Assembly (NCBI GenBank): GCA_964643355.1
Contig: CAZXPW010000002.1
Coordinates: forward strand, 62,001-126,000
Reading direction: 5' to 3'
Origin: FEN-1350 sp964643355
GTDB taxonomy: Bacteria; Planctomycetota; Phycisphaerae; Sedimentisphaerales; Anaerohalosphaeraceae
DNA length: 64,000 nucleotides
In this document: piece after piece, positions 38,801-46,105 of the stretch
How the letters are laid out: each line of letters begins with the position of its first letter
Numbering within the stretch: the first letter of the stretch is position 1
Notes under the pieces: generated by a model
Told to the model about the DNA's origin: nothing
Database searches by the model: none
The model's input: only the letters and a program-made list of their open reading frames with translations
Program-made: the position numbers and the translations under genes

Positions 38801-39025
38801 CCGGATCGTCTCGGCGACATCCGGCGATATCGCATTCTCAAATTCCGCGACGACTCTATGGATCTTTCGCGGTTCGGCCCATCGAACTCCGTATCCATGT
38901 TCCTGCGGCTGCGGGATCGTATAGCCGAATGAAGAAATCTCGATCGGGCCATCCGGACGAGTCTGCTCGGCAGCCGTCAGAATCGATCCGACTGTCAATG
39001 CGATCGCAAGCCAAATTCGTTTCAT
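35819..39025 (-). CDS. Large exported six-hairpin glycosidase-like protein
   Basis: The 1068-residue protein has a signal peptide (cleavage near LTAA), beta-rich N-terminal domains of about 550 residues, and a helical (alpha/alpha)6-barrel-like domain at about 590-950 with conserved-looking acidic and aromatic motifs (FHYGVYPNESAM, GGHETGNYNKSHGY, YWNWMATNSATVWG), and a beta-sandwich tail. This order is like GH63/GH78/GH95-type enzymes or other unclassified planctomycete glycosidases. A GGAGG ribosome binding site precedes the ATG at 39025. I cannot assign a family or substrate. Confidence 0.72.
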   Translation of the reverse strand: MKRIWLAIALTVGSILTAAEQTRPDGPIEISSFGYTIPQPQEHGYGVRWAEPRKIHRVVAEFENAISPDVAETIRVQYWRRVWDGRPDPVLAEETSGKVGWDAMDDWTNGKWITAKTRRVQEDERLVFTFEPITTDEIESAAGGMTYRKTLWVRLHSEKTLPPPKALRAFTESAVVPVRVRIQFGKPADATFADNEPIRANLNIFNGECDSVKSADAKTTVDPLHAWMVPSEGTAVVEAEIFTMHDPIDSRYDRTIVTVRCGKRSFSFATDDIARGERILVDDLGAMVTRADDPISIDEYRTIVQREFGGRSIYDRVKEAGEQTLGRAWNEMPLKRPLYFVHGLPGNRNAMNQLPNGDIEIASGGRWFNLPVSSRDTKRQSWQGGVMKVRLGMPVDSLRGGRELKEGFLPQLRTWWQDGPVFYEQTSILAPLDGDLKDIALDDPTVLLMQIRMVNLSEKGRASARLRFSTEAQNEGNLVIDGDKAINESRTGPHVRFLVMADNNGRYEPDEKATNWMIDLAAGQGVKLRLAIPSITLHDAEMAALRRLDFDAEAERVCAFWKEQTDRGTQIQTPEPWLNDFYKAHMRHLLVNCYKEIGTEYLHAHVGTFHYGVYPNESAMMISDLDRRGYPDLARRNLDAFLHYQGSVGFIGNYQSKQGEFYAAGGHETGNYNKSHGYVMWNMAYHWRFTRDRAWMEKAAPGLFAACEWVIRERKATQVLNSSGGKPIEYGYLPSGSLEDVTDYWNWMATNSATVWGFLALADALADYGHPEGARLQKEAKAYFDDFMAGVNESRVRCPVVSLRDHTWVPKIPSEVHFRGRAHGWIREVLEGSMFLPAYGLLAPDDPQTRWILKDYEDNLYIGNGYGYVIGAYEDFWFSRGGFSQQANLLDGPLPYLWRDDVKHYLRAFFNGFTSAFYPEIRMCNEHSLPELGYPRGDHFKSSDEAQVTYWLRLMFVNEQKDTLYLGQAIPRYWLSAGNTIGIQRAATEFGDLSLTYNAVDRNQVVVTLEPPRRNPPKTIYLRIRHAKSNPIQSVLCNEKPWTQFDKDKEWLVLPGTLDSTQRFVVQY

Positions 39026-39054
39026 GTACTATACCTCCATATTGTCTATTATTA

Positions 39055-39645
39055 TCAATCGCTGCCCGTTCGGCGACTGTTATAAATCTTTCGGCCCAGG
39101 GTCTTGTACTCGGCCAGGATCTGTGCGGCCTCGTCGCGGCGCACATCGCGGATGACTTCGATTCCGCGGCGCCTCAGTTCGCCGATCCAGTCGGCGGGCT
39201 TGGGTCCTTCGTCAAAGCCGATCGCCCGCGCATCCTCGTCCCGCGCCCCGCAAATGACGCTCTGAACGCCGGACCAGACGATCGCCCCCAGGCACATCGT
39301 GCACGGTTCGGCGCTGGTGACCAGTTGAAACCGCCCGCTACCGGCGCACGACAAATCAAAGTCTTTGTAGCGCTGCTGGGCCGCCATGATCGCTACGATC
39401 TCCGCGTGAAGCACCGAGCACGACAAGCTGGTCACCATGTTCACGCCCGCCGCGACCAGATGCTCGGTTTCCATGTCAAAGATCGCCGCCGCAAACGGCC
39501 CGCCCGACCGGCGAAACAGCGTCTCGCGGGCCAGTTCGACCACCCATTCCATCCGTTCCTGCGGGTCGTAACACATCCGAGAATGTTCTTTGACAAATCG
39601 CCGGATCCACCGCGGCAATTTCAGAGTCAAACTCCCCTTGTCCAT
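39055..39645 (-). CDS. Nucleoside/guanine deaminase (CDA superfamily)
   Basis: The zinc site of the cytidine-deaminase superfamily is clear: HAEI (His and catalytic Glu) and PCTMCLGA (two Cys). The family resemblance is to guanine deaminase GuaD/CMP-dCMP deaminase-like small enzymes, with the EVIRD-type tail region, rather than TadA, which is shorter and has a different C-terminus. The 196-residue protein is cytoplasmic. GGAGG lies six bases before the ATG. It is separated from the downstream glycosidase by 29 bases. Confidence 0.85.
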   Translation of the reverse strand: MDKGSLTLKLPRWIRRFVKEHSRMCYDPQERMEWVVELARETLFRRSGGPFAAAIFDMETEHLVAAGVNMVTSLSCSVLHAEIVAIMAAQQRYKDFDLSCAGSGRFQLVTSAEPCTMCLGAIVWSGVQSVICGARDEDARAIGFDEGPKPADWIGELRRRGIEVIRDVRRDEAAQILAEYKTLGRKIYNSRRTGSD

Positions 39646-39836
39646 CGTTGGCCTCCGTCAGGGTTCGGAGGTACTGTACCCGCAAATCGCCCGAAATGCA
39701 AACGGGGAAACGAAAAGGAAGCGGAGGGGGTCGGTCCACGATGACAACGGCGACGGCAGGATAGAGACCGTCTCCATCCCGCCGCGCCACATTGCCAAAT
39801 GGCCAGAGGTTTTGTGAAGAAGAATTTTTTGCCGAA

Positions 39837-41066
39837 TTACGGACAGGCCGAGCTGGGGTCCAGTCCGCACGAGAGCCAGTAGTATGAAAACTCCGCCAGA
39901 TCGCTCATATCCACCACGCAATCCCCGTTGGCGTCGCCCAGCGGAGGATATTTACAGATAGCCACATCCGGCCCCGAAAGCAGGGCCAGATAGATATTCG
40001 TTTCGCCCGACAGGTTGTCCTCCCAAACCACCGTGGTCCCGCTGATAGCCGGATTGGTTTGATCGGAAAAGACCGTCTGATTCGGTTGCGCGTCGCTGAT
40101 GAGAAACTGTCGCCGCGTCGCCAGGTTATAGCCATAGATATCCCAGTCGCCGTTGCGGTCGTCCTGCCAGACGATCAAATCGCCCGAAATGTCGGGATTC
40201 ATCGCGTTGGAAGTCTCAATCGCCACGGCAATGAGTTTGGGATCGGACGGATCGGACAGATCTTCGGCATACAGATCCCAGTCGATGTTGTTCTGCGCGT
40301 CGATGTATTGCTGTTGCCAGACGACATACCTGCCCGAGATCGCCGCTTGCTGCTGGTGATTGGCGAATCCGCCGAACAGATATTCGACCGGTTTGTTCGG
40401 CCGGAGAATATCAGCCCCGTACAAGTCCCAGATTCCGTCCGGATTTTCATCCCAGACGAAGTTGTCCTCCCACACGATCCATTCGCGATCAATCGCCGGA
40501 TTCTGCTGATCGTAACTGTATTCGGTCAGGTTGTAAGTTCGGATGTCGTCGAAATTGATCAGATCCCCCAGATAGATGTCCCAGTCATCCGTTGTATTAT
40601 CCTGCCAGAGCAGAAAATTCCCCGAAATCGCCGGATTCGTCTGGTCAAAGGCGAGATTGGTCACCAGAACATCTTGATTGTCGGAACTGGAGATATCGCG
40701 GATGTAGATGTCCCAGTCTCCATAGTCGGTTACGAATTCCTGCCAGGCGACGAGGGTCCCGTCAATCGATGGGTTCATTTGAATCTGGGTATATTCGGAA
40801 ACAATCGTCACCACGGGATTCTTTGGATTGGATATGTCCGCCGAATAAATATCCCAATCGCCCGATACATACTGTTGCCAGACCACTCGCTTACCGGAAA
40901 TATCCGGGGCCTGCTGGCTGTCGGAGGAAGGATAAACCGGGATGGGTTTCCATGGGGCGCAATACGCCCAAGCCCCCAGAATCATCGCCCCCAGACATGC
41001 GATGGATATCTGCCGAAGACCGAACCGCCAAGGGACTGGCTGACTCATGAACTCAACGATGCTCAT
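39837..41066 (-). CDS. Exported seven-bladed propeller protein with dockerin-like C-terminus
   Basis: A signal sequence is followed by seven repeats of about 45 residues, each built around xxPxISGxxVVWQD...GDWDIYxxDL, which should form one TolB-like beta-propeller. The C-terminus has a calcium-loop-like motif (GDANGDCVVDMSDLAEF) with a short YYWLSC tail, the dockerin-like end common on exported Phycisphaerae proteins. I chose the ATG at 41066 because GAGGAG lies upstream. Function may be adhesion or scaffold binding at the surface; no enzyme motif is seen. Confidence 0.8.
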   Translation of the reverse strand: MSIVEFMSQPVPWRFGLRQISIACLGAMILGAWAYCAPWKPIPVYPSSDSQQAPDISGKRVVWQQYVSGDWDIYSADISNPKNPVVTIVSEYTQIQMNPSIDGTLVAWQEFVTDYGDWDIYIRDISSSDNQDVLVTNLAFDQTNPAISGNFLLWQDNTTDDWDIYLGDLINFDDIRTYNLTEYSYDQQNPAIDREWIVWEDNFVWDENPDGIWDLYGADILRPNKPVEYLFGGFANHQQQAAISGRYVVWQQQYIDAQNNIDWDLYAEDLSDPSDPKLIAVAIETSNAMNPDISGDLIVWQDDRNGDWDIYGYNLATRRQFLISDAQPNQTVFSDQTNPAISGTTVVWEDNLSGETNIYLALLSGPDVAICKYPPLGDANGDCVVDMSDLAEFSYYWLSCGLDPSSACP

Positions 41067-41143
41067 ACACGCTCCTCGATTCTCAGACCACACTTAAGGT
41101 TTCATCGCCTTACGGCACAAAGGGTCCCGAGAGTGTCGGGATA

Positions 41144-43726
41144 TTATTGATCTTCCTTCTTCGCGGCCGGATCCGTCGTTGTCGTCGCCGCCGGAGTTGT
41201 TGTTTGCAAAGGTTGAATCGTAACCGGCGTGCTGGTTGTCGCCGCCGGACTCAAGTCCGCGTTGGCCGGGCTGAATTGCGGAACGGCTGCCGGCGTCGTC
41301 TGGCCTTGTACGGTCGGCGTTGAGGACAACCCGATCGGGCTGGCAACCGTACCCGCTGCGATCTTCTGATCTTCCAGAACCTTGTCGCGAAGATTCAGCA
41401 AGATGCGAACCGGATCGCTGTTGGATGGATCCTTGGCCGCCTGGCCCAATGGAGTCAGAGCTTGTTCCGCCTGTCCGCTACCGAGTAGTTGATATCCCAG
41501 CAGCAACTGCAGATCCGTATCGTCCGGGTTGGCCGCGGCCCGCGCTGCCAGAGCGTCGATCTGCTGCCGGAGGTATTCTTCCTTCTTGTACAGGCCGCGC
41601 GGATAATACACGGTTTCCTGACCTTCATCCTTTTCAGCCCCGGTCTTGATCGGCTGGGCCACGCTGATTAAAACGGACCGCAGCGTGGCGGCCGCCGCCG
41701 TATAATCGCCCTTGGCAAATAGCGCCTGGGAATAGGCGAAGGGCAGAATGACATCCTTGGGATCCAGGATCATGGCCACCCGAAACTTCAACACCGCTTC
41801 GCTGTAGTCCCCCCGACCGAAGGCGTCCACGGCCTCCGCGAAATTCCGGTCGGCGGAGGTGACTTCATTGGGCTTGTCCTGGGCCTGCTCCAATTCCTTC
41901 ATCAGCTTTTCTCGCTGAAGTTTTTCGCGAACATCGCTGAAGTCGTCATACGAGGTCGGAGAACCGCCGCTGGAAGATTCCGTTGTGTAATAATAATTGT
42001 TGGTTGTGTAGTAGGTGTTGGCGGCCGGTACGGATTCATACACGACATCGTAATCGTACCATCGATAAGGATGACACCCGTACCAGTAATACCGTTGATA
42101 CGAGTAACGCGGCCAGTACCCGCCCAGACTGACGAACACGAATCTCCGATGGTAGGCCGGATAGTAGTAGGTCACTCCCCAGTATCCGTGCCACGGAACA
42201 CTGACAATTCGCCCGCAGCTATACCACGGGGAATCCAGATAGTACGCGCCGCCCCAATAATACCAATCAACATTCCATCCAAAACTCAGAATCAAGGTGT
42301 GATGACGATGGGCATAATACGGCCTCGGATAATATCCATGGTACCGATAATCGTTCCGATGGTCGCTGATGCGGGTATCGGTTCGATTGATATAGACATT
42401 GTTGTTGTCGCCGTTGATCGTAATCCCCCCGGCAGTGCCGTCATGAACCTGCGGTGGCGTCTGGGGCGCATTTTCCACCTGGATCGGCCGGGCAACCGGC
42501 TTATGGTCGCCCAAGATCGCCCGTTCCGGTGCCGTGCCCCGACTGTCGCGGACAGACTTCTCCGGAGAAGACGCCGTTCGATCGGAAATCCGAACGGGGA
42601 CATTCTCTCGTGAAACCGCTTCCCGATCGGGCTTGACGCCGGAAGTCGCGACGCCGCTTCGGTCCGTCCGGGTCGCGTTGTTTTGAATATCCGTCGAACT
42701 TCTTGGCTGCGGATCCTGGCGACTGCGATCAAGAATGGAATCACGGCTTGTCCGATCCCCAACACTTTTGGCGGTGTCGGAAGAAGGTCTTATCCGGATG
42801 TCCGAATCCTGCGTTCGATCCGTCTTGCCGGTTTCGGTCGGAGGCGGAGTTACGCCGTCGGTTCGACGCGGATTGGATCGGTCCAGAGGCGTGGATATGG
42901 GTTTGGATATGGGATTGGCGATCGTGCTGCTGGTTCTGGAATCCGTCCGGGGCGCAAGGGATGTTGAAGATCGGGTTATCGGCGCTGCAATATCCTTTGA
43001 AGTGGAGACCTCCGGAGAACTCCGATCCACGGACACAGAAGATGCCGTGTTAGGCCGACTGGAACGATCAACCGTTTTGGATGCGGCCGTCGCTGGATTC
43101 CGGGGTGACGAAACAACGCTCGGCTGGCTGGGTGTGATCGGTGAGGCAATCGAATTCCGGGATCCGCTCCGGATTTCGCGTGTCGGCGTTTGCGTCGCCT
43201 CACTCGGCGCCGAAGCAGGGTTCCGGGTTACGGAAGGACCAGAAGCGGTCGTTGTGGGCGCAGAACTCCGCGTTTCTCGGGAACTTTGTGCCGGTTGAGA
43301 CGCTTTCGGGGCCCCTGCAGGTGCTTGTACAGAGGGAGCTTCTCGAGCGACAGACGGCCGGGAAGGAGCCGGGCTGGGGGTCGGTGCAGATCGCGGCGTA
43401 ACGGACGGAGCCGGAGCTGATGGCGCAGACCGGGAAGGCGTCGGTGCAGATCGTGGCGCAACAGACGGAGCCGGGGCCGAAGGTGCAGAGCGGGCAGGTG
43501 CCGGGGCAGAATGCGGCGCAACAGACGGAGCCGGAGCCGAAGGTGCAGACCGCAAAGGCGCTGGTGCCGCCGATGGAGCTGGTGCCGCAGACGGCGCTGG
43601 GGCGGAAGCTGGCGGTCGATTAAATCCGCCGCTTCGTTCGCTCTTGCTGAAGGCGGGAGTCAAGATCATAACGATACTGATTACGCCCACCACGAAAGGA
43701 ATCGAATTGTATATTCTGGTTTTCAT
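41144..43726 (-). CDS. Pro/Ser-rich, Tyr-rich exported protein with TPR domain
   Basis: The 860-residue protein has a signal peptide, a long Pro/Ala/Ser region of APAPSAAP-type repeats (about residues 35-130), a polar Ser/Arg/Asp-rich spacer to about residue 460, a Tyr/Trp-rich block with YRYHGYYPRPYY and many YxY and YWxG motifs (about 470-600), and a helical TPR-like domain near 640-760 (VDAFGRGDYSEAVLKFRVA). The last 80 residues are again Pro/Thr/Ala-rich. The ATG at 43726 has GAGGAG six bases before it. It is probably a cell-surface or envelope structural protein; I do not recognise a family. Confidence 0.75.
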   Translation of the reverse strand: MKTRIYNSIPFVVGVISIVMILTPAFSKSERSGGFNRPPASAPAPSAAPAPSAAPAPLRSAPSAPAPSVAPHSAPAPARSAPSAPAPSVAPRSAPTPSRSAPSAPAPSVTPRSAPTPSPAPSRPSVAREAPSVQAPAGAPKASQPAQSSRETRSSAPTTTASGPSVTRNPASAPSEATQTPTREIRSGSRNSIASPITPSQPSVVSSPRNPATAASKTVDRSSRPNTASSVSVDRSSPEVSTSKDIAAPITRSSTSLAPRTDSRTSSTIANPISKPISTPLDRSNPRRTDGVTPPPTETGKTDRTQDSDIRIRPSSDTAKSVGDRTSRDSILDRSRQDPQPRSSTDIQNNATRTDRSGVATSGVKPDREAVSRENVPVRISDRTASSPEKSVRDSRGTAPERAILGDHKPVARPIQVENAPQTPPQVHDGTAGGITINGDNNNVYINRTDTRISDHRNDYRYHGYYPRPYYAHRHHTLILSFGWNVDWYYWGGAYYLDSPWYSCGRIVSVPWHGYWGVTYYYPAYHRRFVFVSLGGYWPRYSYQRYYWYGCHPYRWYDYDVVYESVPAANTYYTTNNYYYTTESSSGGSPTSYDDFSDVREKLQREKLMKELEQAQDKPNEVTSADRNFAEAVDAFGRGDYSEAVLKFRVAMILDPKDVILPFAYSQALFAKGDYTAAAATLRSVLISVAQPIKTGAEKDEGQETVYYPRGLYKKEEYLRQQIDALAARAAANPDDTDLQLLLGYQLLGSGQAEQALTPLGQAAKDPSNSDPVRILLNLRDKVLEDQKIAAGTVASPIGLSSTPTVQGQTTPAAVPQFSPANADLSPAATTSTPVTIQPLQTTTPAATTTTDPAAKKEDQ
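43270..43640 (-). repeat. Degenerate tandem repeats coding Pro/Ala/Ser motif
   Basis: Short GC-rich repeats, about 30 to 36 bases long, recur across this stretch and encode APAPS/SAPxPS units at the N-terminus of the Tyr/Pro-rich protein. They vary in copy but are clearly related. They could change in number by slippage. Confidence 0.6.
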
Positions 43727-43848
43727 TGTCATCTCCTCGTTCCGGCCGTTTCGATCATTTGAACCAATCCGGCTGAAACTTGTTCGGTCCGGAAATCATT
43801 GGACTGTATCGTATTATACTCGATAGATTCACACTTAGGGTCCCAAAA

Positions 43849-43977
43849 TCAACCCATCAAAAAACTGACGATCACAAACACCGTCATAATCAACATTTCA
43901 ATCCAACTAAAGGGTCCTTGATGGGTTTTGACCTCAATCCGTTCGCTTCCGTTTCCTATTTCCATTTCGTTCCGCAT
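43849..43977 (-). CDS. Small tail-anchored membrane protein (putative)
   Basis: The 42-residue frame beginning at ATG 43977 has a good ribosome binding site (GGGAG, about nine bases upstream), a polar Glu/Arg-rich N-terminus and one C-terminal hydrophobic helix (FSWIEMLIMTVFVIVSFLMG), i.e. a tail-anchored layout. An in-frame extension to 44082 exists but lacks start signals. Between the larger genes it may be real, but no family is recognised. Confidence 0.4.
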   Translation of the reverse strand: MRNEMEIGNGSERIEVKTHQGPFSWIEMLIMTVFVIVSFLMG

Positions 43978-44135
43978 TTCCGTTATCTCCCGCAAAACCC
44001 TTACTTGCTCTATTAATAAAATACGCCAACTCGAGCAAAAAGTCAAGAATAATTTTCTAATTTGTATAATATTTTTTGCCACACAATGTCAATGATTATA
44101 AACCCATGAAATAAACTGACTTATGATACAAGGAT

Positions 44136-44208
44136 AATGCAACAATGACAAAAATTTTGACAAAATCGCATTGTACAATTTGCATTTCCTTCGATTTTGG
44201 GGTATAGA
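44136..44208 (+). promoter_or_regulatory. Promoter and nested inverted repeats upstream of CDPS operon
   Basis: A sigma-70-like promoter is TTGCAT (44180-44185), 17 bases, TATAGA (44203-44208). The -35 box is inside an inverted repeat AATGCAA (44136-44142) with TTGCATT (44180-44186); a second pair ACAATG (44142-44147) and CATTGT (44169-44174) is nested within, and the dyad CAAAAATTTTG (44149-44159) lies at the middle. The arrangement looks like an operator for the first gene's HTH protein, though AT-rich DNA makes chance matches possible. Confidence 0.45.
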
Positions 44209-44246
44209 AGAATAGGATGCTTTCGTAATGGCATACAAAAGGAATT

Positions 44247-45401
44247 ATGACGCAAGCATATCGAAATCCGTTAACACAGACACTGGGATTGGTTTTTCAA
44301 TCCATGAGGGACAAGATGGGAGGGATCTCGTCTTCGGACATTGCGGCATCGCTGGGCTTGGCGGCGTCGCATTACCGAATGATCGAGGCCGGATCCGCCA
44401 ATCTTCAACCCTCACGGGCGGTAAAGATTGTGCAGACCTTCGATACCATCGAATTTGTCCCCCTCTGCCAGATCCTCGTGGCGATCCAGACGATCGATTC
44501 GGCTATGGGAACCATGTCCGATATGAAGACAATGGTCGATGTCATAATGGAAATCCACCCCGCCCTCCGGAGCGTCTTCGAAAAATTCCATCTCCTCTGG
44601 GACACCATGGAGAAAGGAACCGTTGCCGAAGTCGCCCGAAAGATCCGCGAACTGGCAATCGACCGGGAACTCGAAAAATTTCTGACCACCGAACCGATCG
44701 CGCTGTCGCCCGAGCAGGTTAACAATTTTATGAGCCCGACCTACCAGCAACCCATCTCCGGGCAATTGTATTACAAGATCGGAAATATCCTCCAGGGATT
44801 GGCCCCGTTTTATCTCGATACCGTTTTGCAGTTGATCGACAATCTGCGGGATATCACGCCCCGTGTGACCCCGGCGGAGTTGGCGCGATGGGAATCGCAG
44901 CACAAGAATCGGATTTCCTACATCATCGGGATCGTCCGAAAACCGGAAATCGTCCTGGATGTGGACACCTTCGATTATTCCTTCCTCTGGCAGGACAACT
45001 TTCGCAGGATGTGCATCATTCACCGGGATCCGCCCTCCGCGAAAACCGAGTCCGTGCAGGACACCATCGCCCAGCGACTACGGCAGCGATATGAGGCCGA
45101 ACGAGTCAAGTATGAGCGGGAATTGTCGAGTTTCCAGTCCGTTCTTCCGGCAAAACTGCTGGTGCGAAGCGGCGCCGAAAAAACTTCCCAAATCGACCAG
45201 ATTCTGTTGCATCGCGATGTTCGAATGAATAATGTGTGGTTTTATTTCATGACCAGCGGATATGTCGTGCCCTTTATCGATAACACCTCGCCCCGAATGG
45301 ACTCGACGGACCCCTTTGGAACCAGCTTGGCGTATGAAGAGACTTGCGAGAAACTGGGCTTGCTTCGTGAGATTTGCGGAGACATTGGTTTTGAATATTG
45401 A
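44247..45401 (+). CDS. HTH (XRE-like) protein with large unknown C-terminal domain
   Basis: Residues about 15-75 form a helix-turn-helix of the Cro/XRE type (SSDIAASLGLAASHYRMIEAGSANL). The remaining 300 residues hold no motif I know; they are helical in the middle and include HRDVRMNNVWFYFMTSG and a predicted charged coiled stretch at 260-285. It may be a ligand-sensing regulator of the operon. The ATG at 44247 has AAGGA upstream. Its stop overlaps the start region of the CDPS gene by 11 bases. Confidence 0.75.
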   Translation: MTQAYRNPLTQTLGLVFQSMRDKMGGISSSDIAASLGLAASHYRMIEAGSANLQPSRAVKIVQTFDTIEFVPLCQILVAIQTIDSAMGTMSDMKTMVDVIMEIHPALRSVFEKFHLLWDTMEKGTVAEVARKIRELAIDRELEKFLTTEPIALSPEQVNNFMSPTYQQPISGQLYYKIGNILQGLAPFYLDTVLQLIDNLRDITPRVTPAELARWESQHKNRISYIIGIVRKPEIVLDVDTFDYSFLWQDNFRRMCIIHRDPPSAKTESVQDTIAQRLRQRYEAERVKYERELSSFQSVLPAKLLVRSGAEKTSQIDQILLHRDVRMNNVWFYFMTSGYVVPFIDNTSPRMDSTDPFGTSLAYEETCEKLGLLREICGDIGFEY

Positions 45402-46101
45402 CAAACCCAACAAGAATCGTGTTCAGGTCGGTCCGATCACGCCCCGGATCCCGTTGGATCAGGTCCTTGCGCGGGGCCGATGTTATATGGGTATCAGCTT
45501 GGACAATCCCGTGTTTCGGGGTCGGACGCTGACGGACCTGGTCCGGTGGGCGGTCGATCATTTTGACCGGTGCCAGGTCATCATCGGAGATACTCTTCGT
45601 CGGCACAACGAACAAATCCTGCGGGGACTCCAGGGATCCCAAGCCATCGAGGCCGCTCGTGAAGTGGGAGATTCGTTCCTCCGGGAACATCGGGACCTTT
45701 TCGCGTCCCTCGACGGCCGCCTTGGCATCATCCGCTGGGACGAATGTTTGAGCTGGCCGGAATATCGCACGGATCGCAAAACCGTCGATTCCCTCTATGC
45801 CGGAGAGCCCGATTTCCGATCCGCGGTTCAGCGAGACGCTTTCGCTTTTGTCAAACGGTTGAAAAAACGCCAGTCCAAACTTGCCGTTTCCGACGAACAG
45901 GCCATCGAGTTGTCCAGTCAATACCTCCTCGAAGAGATTTCGGTCTTCAGCGCATTGTCCAGCCGGTCGTGGAGCGTGGAACTGTATCCCGGTCCGGAAC
46001 TGGAAGTGTTAGTCAAGATCGCGTCGGGGGCGTTTGCCGAAATTCCGCAGGGATTGCGGCAGCGGGTGAATGTCGAACTCAAATGGATCGCGGAGACATG
46101 A
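45391..46101 (+). CDS. tRNA-dependent cyclodipeptide synthase (CDPS)
   Basis: The protein of 236 residues matches the CDPS family (AlbC-like) in length and motifs. The catalytic Ser is S36 in CYMGISLDN (AlbC S37), DTLRRHN follows, and the Tyr and Glu of AlbC (Y178, E182) are at the same numbers in QYLLEEIS. The residue pair equivalent to AlbC Y202-H203 is Y199-P200, which places it in the XYP branch. CDPSs make cyclodipeptides from two aminoacyl-tRNAs. I take a TTG at 45391 as start, nine bases after GGAG; a TTG at 45385 is possible. Substrate residues cannot be predicted here. Confidence 0.85.
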   Translation: MNIDKPNKNRVQVGPITPRIPLDQVLARGRCYMGISLDNPVFRGRTLTDLVRWAVDHFDRCQVIIGDTLRRHNEQILRGLQGSQAIEAAREVGDSFLREHRDLFASLDGRLGIIRWDECLSWPEYRTDRKTVDSLYAGEPDFRSAVQRDAFAFVKRLKKRQSKLAVSDEQAIELSSQYLLEEISVFSALSSRSWSVELYPGPELEVLVKIASGAFAEIPQGLRQRVNVELKWIAET

Positions 46102-46105
46102 CCGA

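Noticed and set aside
40059..41150. A 363-codon frame opposite the propeller protein
   Set aside because: Its repeats only mirror the blades of the real gene on the other strand.
43270..43640. Repeats that might look like a CRISPR array
   Set aside because: They are in-frame coding repeats of a Pro/Ala/Ser region, with variable units and no unique spacers.
43813..43818. TATAAT box on the minus strand before the Pro/Tyr-rich gene
   Set aside because: No -35 box or TG extension is visible at workable spacing.
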